Shown here one piece after another: positions 42,816-54,784 of a stretch of 64,000 nt of DNA. The notes beneath the pieces are model-generated. The model was given only the letters and a program-made list of their open reading frames with translations, did no database searches and had not been told where the DNA came from. The stretch's first letter is position 1, and the number at the start of each line of letters is the position of its first letter. Origin of the DNA: Lyophyllum atratum. Its lineage: Eukaryota > Basidiomycota > Agaricomycetes > Agaricales > Lyophyllaceae. The position numbers and the translations under genes were made by a program. The stretch is from assembly GCA_014905825.1 (NCBI GenBank), contig JACGCN010000011.1, positions 868,001-932,000 of the forward strand. The letters run 5' to 3'.

Positions 42816-43503
42816 TTAGAGTGCGTTGTTAGCCTCCAAAAATTCCCTGGCATGTTGTTTAGCCTCGGGGGAGACGCGAGGGTCTAGATAAAACAGTTAA
42901 GCAGACTACACAAGACACTGTCTTGAGGAAAACTCACTGTGCAATGCGGCCTTGTAGCCAGCGATGACACGACTATTGTGTGCCCTTTCGTCCCCCTCAT
43001 CCTCCTCACCGTACTCATATGCGTCCAAGATCTCGCGAGCATGTCGCTTCGCCTCCTCAGAGGTGTTTGGGTCTAACAACCATGATCAATTACTTCGACC
43101 GAGGGGCGCGACTGAAAGCATACGCACTGCGCAAGGTAGCCTTATATCCGCCTGGATGGTGAATGTCAGTATGATCCTCCTGCCAGTGGGAGAGGGAAGC
43201 TCACCAAGGACACGATTGGTGGACTCCGCGCTGGCGCTCCGGCGGCCTCTGCTGGTAGAGCGGCGGCGGCTCCTAGAGCGGCTGACTCTGGATGGGGTTC
43301 TGGCGTTCGGAACTTCATCCGACATGTCTTCAAGGCGTTCCTTGGCGCTGATCTTGGCCTCCTCGGAGACGTTGGGATTCTTCATGGTCGCCTTGAGCCC
43401 GGCGGCAACGCGCTCGGGATTCTTACCGTAGTCTTCAGAACAGTTATGAGTATCACGGGGAGTAACAGTCCGAAAAAGACGTGCCACTGGTGACGGGAGA
43501 CAT
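42816..43503 (-). CDS. Con-6 (conidiation-specific protein 6) repeat protein
   Basis: Five exons (43503-43488, 43432-43205, 43151-43128, 43072-42938, 42883-42816) give 156 aa in phase. Three Con-6 units are visible: NPERVAAGLKATMKNPNVSE, RVLGGYKATLR/NPNTSEEAKRHAREIL and RVIAGYKAALH/NPRVSPEAKQHAREFL. Each is cut by an intron at the same place, right before the NP. A Ser/Arg-rich linker separates the first two. Con-6 proteins are small, abundant in spores and of unclear function. The tiny first exon was chosen because it alone brings the ATG into frame. Confidence 0.85.
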
Positions 43504-44343
43504 TGTGTACTCGTTTAAAACGCTGTTCTGGATGTTGTGTGAGATGGGTGTGTAATGCTGGGGTAAGCGGCAAAGACAGCCTGGCTTATATACAGCGAAT
43601 TATCGTGCTAATAGTGACGCGCATGCACTCCACACACATTTCAATTGACTGTGAAACATCGAGAAACATCGCGTAGCCAAGTGACGTCAGATGTTACGCA
43701 CGGGCTTCTTCACGGAGACCAGGTGATCGCGTTGGATCTTTTTACGTGTTTTTCGATATCCTTCACTTGTTCAACCTACGCATGCTGCGGTCGTTTGCAC
43801 AAGTACGACTTCGTATATACACCAGGCTTCATCGAACTAGAGGAGCGAGGTCAATCAACAGAAGGATCGCGAGGAATCCACGACGCAGTGGCGCACCTTC
43901 GGAGACGATCGAAACGTGGTCTCACAGTCATGTTCCCTAGTCGGGCTAGCTGTTGGAGCATGCGTGGAGGAAGCCACTATATGAGCTCAAGATGACGCAT
44001 GGAGGATTTCCGAAGAAGTTGGAGTGGAGGTTGACGTTGAAGGGGCTGTATTGGTATCACCAAGTGGCGCTTGCTCTTGGAAGGGAACGTTGAACGAGTA
44101 AGGGTTGCAAGTTTGCCATTAGCATTGCAGCGTTGGAATCGAGCGGTTGGAATCAAGGCTGCTGTCAAGGATTGGAGAAGTTTGCGTGCGTGACAGTACG
44201 TCCAGAACGTTAACCCAAGTCACAACCATACACTTTCTCTTTTACCCTTGTGGCGCCCTTGCTCGAATACGGGTTTTGATCCTGATTTCACCCGTGCACA
44301 TACCCAGGGGAAGGCGATATATACTTGTATCTTGTCAAGACTC
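43504..44343. other. Divergent intergenic region, no gene seen
   Basis: Promoters of the Con-6 gene (-) and the kinase gene (+). Confidence 0.5.
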
Positions 44344-46703
44344 ATGGATCTTCAGACTCATGTTGAGAGCCTTCCCACATCCCAATCGATGCCCTGTTCA
44401 CCGAGGAGGCGACTTGGACCACATTCTATGGAATCGCCTAACAAGAATCGTGGAAAATACCCTGTTCTTCAAGAATCCGCATCACTCCTATCTACATATC
44501 CAGCTTCTCGGACTGTCGAAGAGATCGGGGACACGACACTCTACTTCGTTTCGCCTTCCTACGCAGACCTAACCGCGTGTGCATCAGGAATCCTCAACAG
44601 TCTATCGTCGTCTTCTACCAAATTATTCAAGACGGTTCTTCCTCCTGCCATCTCGGTAGTCCAAGTGGCCCCAAGGCGATGTCACGCTATTGCGACGTCC
44701 ACTAGTCTCGGTGCCTCGAATCACATATCCTCCGATTTTTGGCCTTTGGATTCCCACCAGGATTTGTTTCCTTCAATCCCTTCGGTTCTGTCCTCGATGC
44801 AACATATCGACGCGTGCGATATCTCTCGGAGAACGTCCCCCCCTCGCATTCTATCGTATGGCATCATAGGAACAATCGGCAAAGGCACCTACGGCAAAGT
44901 GGTTCTGGCTTGTCTAAAGGACGACTGGGACGGTGATCTCTACGCTGTGAAGATCGTACGCACTCAGGGAAAGCACGAAATCGAGGCGGAACTCGCTACC
45001 CTCCAGTTAATCTCGGGCACATCTAGAACATCAAACGACGACGGCTTGTTGTTTTTGCAGCGCATACAAGAAGCGTTCCGAGACGAGGCATCACTTTTCA
45101 TTGTCCTGGTACGTCATCTTGACAGCCTTGCTCCCGACCCCTGAATTGCACGATCACTGGCAGGAATACCATCCAGCAACACTGTGCGACCCCGAAATCG
45201 CCTCTCGTTTTAGGATCAAGAAGCTTCCACAGCCGGGATTATCCCCCTCCGTCTCTCTTCCTCTGTCGTTCACTGGCCTGCAGGGAAACCCAAGCGATGA
45301 AACTGTTGTCTGTCTTCGTCTTCTGGTCGCTGAGATCTCACTCGGGTTGGCATTCCTTCATCGACGAGGTATCGTCCACCAGGACATCAAGCCCGCGAAC
45401 ATCATGGTCTCTTTTGCTGGCCATGCGGTGATCGGGGACTTCGGCGCTGCCAAGACGATACCCCTTCTCGAGCGGAATGCGTTCCTCGGCCCTGGGGTTC
45501 GAAGATATGGCTCTATCGTGTTACAAGCGGAGGACTTCATCACCTTCACGCCATTGTATGCGGCCCCGGAAATACGAGAGCAGAACTCAGCTGGCTTGGT
45601 GGTCTATGACGAGCGTTCTGACTGGTGGAGTCTTGGCGTACTTCTGTATGAGCTGGTTACTGGGATCGTTCCGTTTAGACCCTCTGGTGACGCTGACGTT
45701 CGCGGACGGAGAAGCGATGGAGACCGTAGTCTGGCTTTTGGGGCGCTTGAGGCACTTTCTGCGCCCTTTGAAGCTGCGAGATGTGAGTGGTATCCGTGTC
45801 TAGAAGGGTTCCTGCGATCTGTAAGCACATGATTCTCTTTTACCTTGACTCACTGGCCATCGACTTGACCAAGTTTCGCTGTAGCTTCTGTTAGACAATC
45901 CGAACGATCGTTTATCTTGGCCACATATCAAAAATCACGCCTTCTTGGACCCGCTACGTGGACTATGGATCGATATCGCCAACCTGAGGTACCCACCGTG
46001 TCCCGATCCACCCACTTCTTATGTAGATGACGACACCAGTCTGGTAGTTGAGGACGACGGAAACGGCCCAGGTATCTATGATGCAGAGCCTAGCGCAACA
46101 CGTTCCACGCAAAGAAGTCGTCACTCTCTCGAACAGTTGAATGAATCTGCTATTCCAGGTGACCTCCCTATCAACGACCTGTTCGACTCGTCTCTACATA
46201 TCAGCCTCGTTCAACCCTGGCTCCCGCCACCTGGACATCCCGACGACGACGATGATTCGGATGACGGAAGTATTCCCCAAGCCATGCCTTCTTCAGCATC
46301 GCTCTGGGCTATCGAACGGTCTCCTCCTCCAATCCTGGATGCGCCCTTACCCATGTTGAGCTCCTCAAGGAGCTACAACCACGACGACCGCACCAACCCT
46401 CGACTGCTCCAATCGCCCTTCTCTCCAAAGCGTGCGATGAGCCCCGTCCCTTCACGCTCGAGCGATTCTTCGTATCCCAAGTCTTCCAGCTCCTCGAAGG
46501 GATCCGTAGCGTATCCGCCTGAGCATGGGGATTCGGTCGTCCCGGAGGAGATTACGATATCTTTGCTTGAGGCGATGGATAATCGCGATCGAGCAGCTTG
46601 GAGGGATCGGGGGAAACGACGAGAGTTGAGGAAAGGGCCCACGCACAGTCCGAAAGTGGGCTCGAGACCTTTGAGGCGGGCGTGGAGGAAACTGTTCGGG
46701 TAG
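44344..46703 (+). CDS. Serine/threonine protein kinase with HQD catalytic loop
   Basis: Three exons (44344-45108, 45164-45820, 45885-46703) give 746 aa in exact phase. About 170 residues of Ser-rich leader precede the kinase: glycine loop GTIGKGTYGKVVLA, VAIK-type lysine in LYAVKIV, catalytic loop GIVHQDIKPANIM (His-Gln-Asp where most kinases have His-Arg-Asp), DFG in GDFGAAK, APE in LYAAPEI and DWWSLGVLLYELVTG. The tail is long, acidic and Ser-rich with a basic end (RGKRRELRKG). The activation segment carries an insertion (GVRRYGSIVLQAEDFITFTP). The closest group cannot be fixed, but the shape suggests an AGC-like or fungal-specific kinase. An alternative start is at 44248. Confidence 0.85.
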
Positions 46704-46947
46704 GGGTGGAATTGTTTAGGTATTCCATTTTCCATACATTATTTCTCTGATTTTTGTGGGTTGTAAAATATTTTCACTTCGCTTTTGTGTGCAGGAAGAG
46801 GACAGGTATTGACGCAATAATGGAGCGGTATATTCAGGTGCTACATACAGTAAATGAAGTGAAGAGTGTGATCGGAAAACGCGCAACCGGTGCGGACTCA
46901 TGTCAGGTCATTAAGGAAAACGTGGAGGGTGTGATACATGTTCTATA

Positions 46948-47992
46948 TCAGAACATAGTGAAACTTGGGGTAGGCATCCGGCGGCGCATCTTCGGCTGGG
47001 CCTCAGCTGCGTTAAATTCGAACGAGGTCCGGCCAAGAAGGGCGACAGGTTGAGTACTCACGAGCGCTTTGCGACACTGGCTTGCTCATAGCGCCAGTCC
47101 TGGTAGTGTCATTTGCGGTGTTACCTGTCTCTAGATCTCGCCAAAATCCTTCTCCGAAGGACACTGGCTCTGGTTCAGCGGTCTTGGGGGGTAGACGGCC
47201 ATGATCCCGCAAGCTGTGTCCCTCAAGGACAGCTTTCCATGAAGGGTCGATACCCTTCGACGCCTCGATGACGCCATCCTTGTTCATACCAACATGGGCT
47301 ACGTGGACAAAGGAGTTCGGGGTGGGAAGTGAGACCATGGACGGGCAGATAGGTCGAGACGCGGCACTCGAGGGTGACTTGTTTCTGATGGACAGACTCA
47401 AGCTTCGATTCTTGTTCGGTCCTGCGCAGACGATGGTAAGTCAACATGCTGGGATGATGGACCGAAAGTATCAAAGACGTACGTGGGGGGCAGGTCTGGC
47501 TAATCACTTTCTTGCCCAAGACGCCCGCCTCTTCGTCATCCTCGAATAGGAAGCCGAATCTGCGGCTCTGAAGATGCCCCGTCAGGAAATATGCCGGTAT
47601 GTGTAGGCCGCATAGCCTACCTTGCCTTGGAAAGCGTGGAAGAAAGGTCGGTCGAGCTCATACGCGAAACCTGTTGGCACCTTGAAAACCCAGACCGGCT
47701 TGCCCGACGTCTCATCCAGGAGACGGAACCAATGGCTGGCAGGGTCAACAGCAGCCGGCGCCCGACTCTTCAGGGGGTCATGAGGTTCATTGTCCCTCCC
47801 GAATACCAGGGTGCCCCTCATTCGCGAGTAGCACCATTCAGGGATCTTGGTAGACAGGTGTGCATGGTATACACGGGCAGACGCGACTGCGAGGACGGCG
47901 TAGGTATCGCATGGGAGGCCTGGTATGGCCATGGGGGAGCACTTCAACTGGGAGTCGAGAAGTGGAGAACGTGAAACGAGCTGGGACATCAT
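46948..47992 (-). CDS. WH1 (EVH1) and CRIB domain protein
   Basis: Four exons (47992-47621, 47567-47483, 47421-47062, 47006-46948) give 291 aa in exact phase. The N-terminal half resembles a WH1 fold (RMRGTLVFGRD, HWFRLLDETSGKPVWVFKVP, YELDRPFFHAFQGK joined to SRRFGFLFEDDEEAGVLGKKV). After a Ser/Lys linker comes a CRIB-like motif (VSLPTPNSFVHVAHVGMNKDG), which in known proteins binds GTP-loaded Cdc42/Rac. The combination recalls the N-terminal part of WASP but without a verprolin/VCA tail, so it is not an Arp2/3 activator by itself. Likely an actin or polarity regulator. Confidence 0.8.
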
Positions 47993-49494
47993 TCTGTTGG
48001 AACGGGAGCCGAAGTCAGATTAAAGGAGGAGGAGATGCTACTGTAGGAACGTACAGCTAGCGTACTCGTCAGAGCAGAGGCTGTGGGGAAAGAAGCAGCG
48101 ACGGATAGGCTTTGTGAGTAAGCTGCGAGGTCGTTCTTGCGCATCACGGTACCCTCACTTCCGCCATGAGGTCAACACGATGGAAGAAAGGTAGGGAAAC
48201 CCTCTGGCCGATCGCGGTCATGTCACCAGCAGGTGCCATATCTTTGAAGCCATTTTCCAACATACATGGCGGGCACATTGAAGTTGCGTGGTCTGACAGC
48301 AGCACAGCGAAACGGCAAAACTGTGACATGCAGCTGCAATCGGACCCTCAGCCAGGCAGATAACGCATCAGTTTGAAACGGCTGCCACATGTCAACTTCA
48401 CATTCGTCACTTGCAGTGGACTAGTAAGTTGGGAGGAGTAGTATGCTGGCACTCAACACGGTTTGAAAATTTTGGGAGTCGCTCGATGAGGTGACACATT
48501 GTACACAGTAGCAGATATCGCACCGGATATGTACAGGTGCCGCAGCAGTACATCATGGCTCGGTGGGTGTACAATTCCTATACATATGCTCCCATTGCGC
48601 TGCTTATTACGCTTCTGGGATATGGGTATTGGGCAAAAGCAACGACTAAGGGGTATCGGAGCTAGATTATGATGGGACAGGTTTCGTGATAACCAGGAGA
48701 GGGAAATATGATGCGACGAAGGCTGATATACAGAGACTGCGCGAAGGAATCGGAATTAGGGCGTCAGGTCCGGCATGAGCATGGTTCAAAACTCACAGCA
48801 ATGTAGACCATCCATGAGAGACTCCATCCCTCGAGCGGACTGGATGCGAGTTCAACATCCCAGCTAATGCGAACACCAGCGCGCCCCACGCCAGATATCT
48901 ATTTGTGAATGAAGGTCGGGGGTGTGGGGTTGTGATGAGGGACTGGGCTGGCTCACCTGTTGCGTGTGACCACGATGAGACCAGACAAGAACATACCCAG
49001 CGTGTTCAGGGTATCTATTAAAAATGTACGCGAGGTAAGTCAACGAAAATTAAGGCCCGTGGCCACATTGCAAGTAGTATGGTATACGCACCAGTTGTGC
49101 TCTCCTTGTACCAAGTATAGGGAAGAATTTCCTTGGTTTCTAGCGTGGAATCCCGAGGGTCTTCAGCTCTTGAGGACATGGTGCAAAAGAATGAGCAGTG
49201 GACGTGGATAAATATGAATGCTGCAGAGGTGGCCGAGGTCGCTACGAATTTGGCTTCGCCACCGGTGTGACCCAAGTGTGACCTCCAGTAAATGTGACGC
49301 GCTTCAAAATCCCATTGAAAACTTACTTGAACTTCCTGGCCCTTCCTGATGACAACAAAGACATTGATACTGGTATAATGATACATGTGGATATATGGGT
49401 ATTATTACCGGTAACCTCTATGTGGAATATTAGTCCTCAGACCTCCAACTACCCAAGTCCTCCCATCTATTAACCCTTTCCAAGACGCTTGAAC
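47993..49494. other. 1.5-kb intergenic, no gene seen
   Basis: Upstream region of the WH1/CRIB gene and downstream region of the transporter. Only short frames. Confidence 0.5.
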
Positions 49495-51211
49495 TCAATG
49501 ATACAGAACCGTCATCTCTGCAGAAACAATCGCCAACCCTACACATGTCATCACAGCCAGCGGCAGCATATTCCAGAATGCAAATGTGCCCTGCTTGACT
49601 TTGATTCCTTTTTGCTGCAATATCGTCTGCCACAACAGACCCGCTAAGCTCGCGGAAAACGTGAAGCTCACGGCTCCAATGTTACTTGCGACTGCCAAAG
49701 CAATCGCAGCAGCTCGTGTGCTGTCATTGGGGAAGGCTGGTGCCGCGCGTACGATTTTGGTGAGGAGAATCGTGGCACCGATATTGGTGCCAGCGAGATT
49801 GCATAGAAGGACGCCCAACACCCCAATGAGCCATATCGTTGGGTGCATTTGACCGCCGTGAGTAGCCTTGACGAGCCAGCGCGCGAAGACCTCGATCCAC
49901 CCTTGATGCGAAAGACCCTCGATGAGGATAAACTGCGAAAACGCGAAGGGTATGAGAGCAAACGGCAGTCGGGGGAGAGCTGTGGCTAGAGTCGGGAAAT
50001 GCGCTGCAAACGAGGCATATTTTGTCTTAAAGAATGCTCGCTGCTGCGGGAATAATGGTTTTTCATCGGAGTCGGAGGGTTTCCCAAGCATTGTGAGGGT
50101 GGACGCCGCGGTGGATTGCAAATTAGGCGTGTTAGTACTCGGAAGAGTTGTGGTCATGGAGGCAAACGTGGAGTCTCGTTCAATCGGTGGCATGGACATC
50201 GCTCTCTTTAGTTCTGATACCATTGGATCATCCGCGAGCTCGCCTGTCGGATCTTTGGGTCTGTTGTCGATTTTCCCGGTGACGAATCGATAATGATCCC
50301 ATGCGAGGTCGAATATAAGCTTCGCGCCAGCAAAGGGCAAGCTGATCTTCCAGACATCGACTTTGAAGAAGCTAACAATGATGATGACCACAAGGCATGT
50401 CCCAAGGATGACGCTGCCAACCCAAGCGCCGACGGGATCACGGAGGACCTCACGAACATTGAGTTTGGCCGTAACAGGGATCTTTCGAGGGAGGTACTTC
50501 TCGGAGCGAAATTGAACAGCTAGAGCGAGGTAGCATGCCACAGTACATGCGAGGAAGGGGAGAATGGTATAAGCTGTGAAAGCGGCGTTATTGACGAGAA
50601 AGCCCTCGCAAATGACGACATTCGTTGGGTTTCCGACGAAGAGGACCATGCTGGATGTATTGGCAGCAGCGAATTCGGCCATGAGCCACGCGATCGGTTG
50701 GAGGTTGGCAGCTGCGGTGTAATATACGAGGAAGGCGGTTCCAGACAGGATGACTGGGTCATTTCCCAAGACAACGCTGAGGAGGGTGAGCATGACATAG
50801 AAGTAGAAGAATAGTTTGCGAGTATTCGATCCACCCTTGTTGCTAACCCAGAAGGCCGCGGCCTGGAGAACGCCCGTTATGTCAAGCGTAATTGCCATGT
50901 AAGCCAGAGTGATGAAGAGGATTAAAATGTTGTATGGCTTGATGTCATCTGTGGAGCGTCAAGGCTGGAGTGTGGCGTCGCAGACAGAACTACCCACCAG
51001 TTCCAACAATCCCATCGCGAATCTGCGTTCCACCCAGGCATTGTGAAGCCCATAGAATAGCAATAGCAACAATCGGGGCAGTAGTGAGATTTATCCAGAT
51101 CCGTCGACGGCCAAGGTACGGGAGACGGATACGAAACGAGACTGGTTGAATTACGAAGACGGCTGACAGGAGGAAAATAACAAGTGTGACGATTGAAAAC
51201 CGAGTGATCAT
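49495..51211 (-). CDS. CitMHS/ArsB-NhaD-type ion transporter
   Basis: Two exons (51211-50998, 50948-49495) give 555 aa in exact phase. Ten or more hydrophobic segments are visible. Ion-transporter-superfamily signatures include TLDITGVLQAAAFWV, LGNDPVILSGTAFLVYYT, SSMVLFVGNPTNVVI and LLCNLAGTNIGATILLTKIV. A large hydrophilic loop (about residues 275-360, with a Thr/Ser-rich part) separates two halves, as in ArsB and NhaD relatives. Substrate could be an anion such as arsenite, citrate or another carboxylate, or Na+/H+; the sequence does not decide. Confidence 0.82.
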
Positions 51212-51859
51212 TACGGCTATATTCACAGTTAGACCTCAGTCAGACTATCACATAGCCTTGCTACTCACCTATGGTTCTCAAGCGCCCGTCCTAACAGCTA
51301 GCTTGGAAGCTCTTGGAAGTCAAGAACGTGGGGCTGCAGAAGTCGTTGAAGTGGCAAAAAACGTGCTGTATCCATATGGAGGTTAACGCAGGCACCAATC
51401 AAGAATTTACGGGTCGCCTCACTGTCCGATGACCTCGGGACGTGGGATCGGTATTGCCCCTGTTGATCCCGAGAGAATTGAAGTTGAAGGTAAATAGTGG
51501 GTGGAGGTACGGGAAACACCCATTTTATATATGGACCAACGGACAGCCACATGTGGTTTCTGGCCATGACAAAAGTCCTACAGCACCCACACTCAACGCC
51601 ATCGGAATCTAATCAAGAATTCCATATTACCTCGGGCGACATTCTGTTTCCCCATGCAAGCCCATGCATCGCATCATAATCGGCAAGCGGACAGCCCCGG
51701 GCGCTAAAGCTCTGATAAAGTAGAGTGAAAAGCATGTCCTCATGTTTTCTGAACGTCCCTAGCTCCCCCTGCGAGGCTGCTATCCGGCTCTCTCTAGTAT
51801 TCACTAGCAGATTTCCCTCATTCTCACCTGGACGATACCCTAGAAGCTAAGGACGGGCC
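51212..51859. other. Divergent intergenic region, no gene seen
   Basis: Promoters of the ion transporter (-) and the CorA-like gene (+). Confidence 0.5.
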
Positions 51860-54297
51860 ATGTCGATTCTAACCCACCGCCCGAACTGGACGAAAGACTT
51901 CGAAGAGGACAAACATCGGTTACCCACACCCTCACACCGCCATTCTGCGCCTTCAGCGCCGTGGCCCTGGATAGACATACACGATGGTGAGCTTCTTGAC
52001 AACCCCGTAATTGTTTCGCTCATCTAACTGTCTTTCTAGAAATTGATGCTGTACAATTGGAATCCGAACTGCCTCCAGTCCCTCCTCTTTGCGACCACAC
52101 GAATTGCGATGGGTGTTGGATGGGGTATCCGCAGTCGCGTTTTCCGAATTGGACACCATCACAGGTCGAACGAAGCAAGATTGCAGACGCAATTGCTAAT
52201 TACGACAGGAGCAACCCTTGCATCATCTACCACGTAGATGTCAACACCCAGGGATTGTTTACAGATGCGGGAGAAATTGTGGCCGAAGACAACGATAAAC
52301 AGGCCACCTGGGATGTTATGATTCACACTGAGGTATGTTGGGTTGCTCTGTTTATTGTTGGCGCAGCATTCATTCGGCAGAGTCTGGTTGTCGTTCGCGG
52401 GTTAGGCATGCCGAACCAGCGTTGTCCGGCTTTATTCTCTCAATGATGTACAGTGAAAGATATTGACTGATCGCCATAGCGGCCTAAAAATCTCCGCGTA
52501 CGCGCTCTCTTTCTGGAAAACTTGTCTGGGCCCGTTTTGCAAATGCTTGGAGCAAGGTAAGCCGTCTTCCTCGTTGTTCAGAGTTCATTTTAATCGAATA
52601 TTCAGGTTCAACGTTGAGCCATTCTTCTGGTCGTCCTCTTTGAATTGGATCCCGTCACGATATCAGGAGAATCCAGAGGCTGGCAAAGGAGATCGTGGGT
52701 GGCCTGACTGGGAAGAGTAAATCATCCTCATTCCTTGCCCTTATAGATATTACCATCACATTGACCTTCCTCAAATCAATGGAGGGCCTCTACAACAAGC
52801 AAGAAGGGATGGCATCGTCACGCTCCATCAGCACCGTCGCCTCGACCGAGGATCGCCTCACCGTCAGTGAGTGACACTAACATATGATCACAAACGTTTT
52901 TTGACCTTCTTTACATCCTTCCAGCGGAACAGATGATTGATACTCAGTCACCACTACGGCTGCGATCCAGCAAGTTTTCCACTACTTGACTCTAGTTATC
53001 AGGAGACTGACCTTCAAGTCAAGGCCGCCGCATTCTTGTCCTGGATTTACTCTCTGTCCATCTCATTCGCAACGTCGACGGCAGCACCATCATCTCTTAC
53101 CATCCGACTATGAAACACCCGACCACGAAGGCGAAATATCTCCACGATCGTATTCGATATGCAGGTGCGCCACAGGTCAATCTGCGCTCGGACCTCCGTT
53201 GATTTTTGGGTCAGGTCAAAGCGTGTATTGGCAGAGCATCTTCCAAAGATCTTCTGACCCAACTTTCGTACTACTGACATTCGTCTGGCATGCAATGTAC
53301 GCGTGGGACGAGGCCCTCCAGCATCTGTACAATCACATATGTTGGCTCGTCAGTTCCCTGTCTCTCCCTCGCTGGCTTCAGACCGATACTCACCAACACA
53401 TAGGAAACAAAAGTCATCAACACCTCCAACATGCAGCTCACGCAGGAGCTCCATATCATCCGCGCACACCACCTTCACTACTCTTCCCTCCTGGAAGACT
53501 TCCAGAAAACCGTCACCTTTATCCAAAAAACGTACAGTCCTGCCATGGACTTGGTTCCCGAAGAGGACCGTGTATATAGCGCTCACTTGATGAACCGGGA
53601 GTGCGAGACTCTGCTGAGCGAGATAAACCGCTTGGAGATGGGTCGTAGGATGCAAGATAAGCGGCTAAAGAACGTCATGAACTTGGTGCGTATTTTTGTG
53701 TAGTTCGATCATCCTCTGTTAACATCCGTATAGGTATTCAGCCGCGTCAATATTGATGACAGTGCGCGCATGCGGCAGATGACTGAGGCAGCAGTCAAGG
53801 ACAGTGCAGGTGAGTTTCCATCTTTATCCTTACTAGTTCCCCGTTAATCATGTTCTCTCTTGCCTCCAGCGGTATATCAGTTAAATTTTTTGATCCTTGC
53901 TGGTGCTAAACAGCTCTACAGATGAAGCAAATCGCATATCTCACCATGATCTTCTTGCCTGCATCGTTCGTCGCTGTAAGTATCAATTACTTTACCTACT
54001 CGGCCATGTCTTATGATCAAACAGGCTATCTTCGGCATGAACGTCACAACTTTTGTGCCCGACACCGGAGGCACACTCCCGCACTACCTTGCGGTCGCTA
54101 TTCCGCTCACGATCACGACGATTTGGGTCGTGGTGGCCTTCCAGAGCAAACACATATTCCCCCCCGACACTAGTCTCGTCAAGCGCTTCGCCTGGCCGGT
54201 CCAGCTCTGCTTGAACCTCGTCAAGAGCATGATGGACAAAAAGAATGGAAACGACATACCACTCACTACCGCCAAAGATGACCGTTGGATACAATAA
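51860..54297 (+). CDS. CorA-like magnesium transporter family protein
   Basis: Many exons from ATG 51860 (first exon to 51986, second from 52040). The soluble N-terminal half reads VERSKIADAIANYDRSNPCIIYHVDVN, LRVRALFLENLSGPVLQMLG, FNVEPFFWSSSLNWIPSRYQ. A helical region follows (RVYSAHLMNRECETLLSEINRLEMG). Near the C-terminus LTMIFLPASFVA, spliced to AIFGMNV, gives TM1 and the Gly-Met-Asn filter of CorA/Mrs2 channels; YLAVAIPLTITTIWVVVAF is TM2. Agaric genomes carry several such divergent members. Middle exon borders are not all resolved. Confidence 0.8.
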
Positions 54298-54784
54298 GCT
54301 GTCTCTTTACTATTCCATATACCACCGGATCTGGGATTCACTGTTGTATACCTAGTGTATGTCTTTTTTTTACTTACACGGGCGCCTCAAGGGGACTTTA
54401 CGAGATTATTTACGACATTTCATGACTTACCTGTGTTGTACGCCTACGCTACGAACCGTCCACCTTAACCGTACTTCGAGATTTGCGATATTTACATTCT
54501 ATGGAGGGCTCTGGATTTTATGATATCATTTGGACGGACTATGTCGTCGAGCAGTTCGATGCATGGTGCATATGAACAAAGCTAACGCCTAGCTCCAGTC
54601 CTCAATGTAGCAGTTTCGTCACGCGAGTGGGAGGATCCGCCCATGTAACGAGCCTCGACTCCTCGATTGCAAAGTCACAACTCATAGGTGATACCTCCGA
54701 AACTTGCTTGATCATAACTTCTGCACTTATTTGATACTGAAAACAACATCACTCGTACGGACGGACAGCTAGCTAACTTCCCAT
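54298..54784. other. Convergent intergenic region, no gene seen
   Basis: Three-prime regions of the CorA-like and GH127-like genes. Confidence 0.5.
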
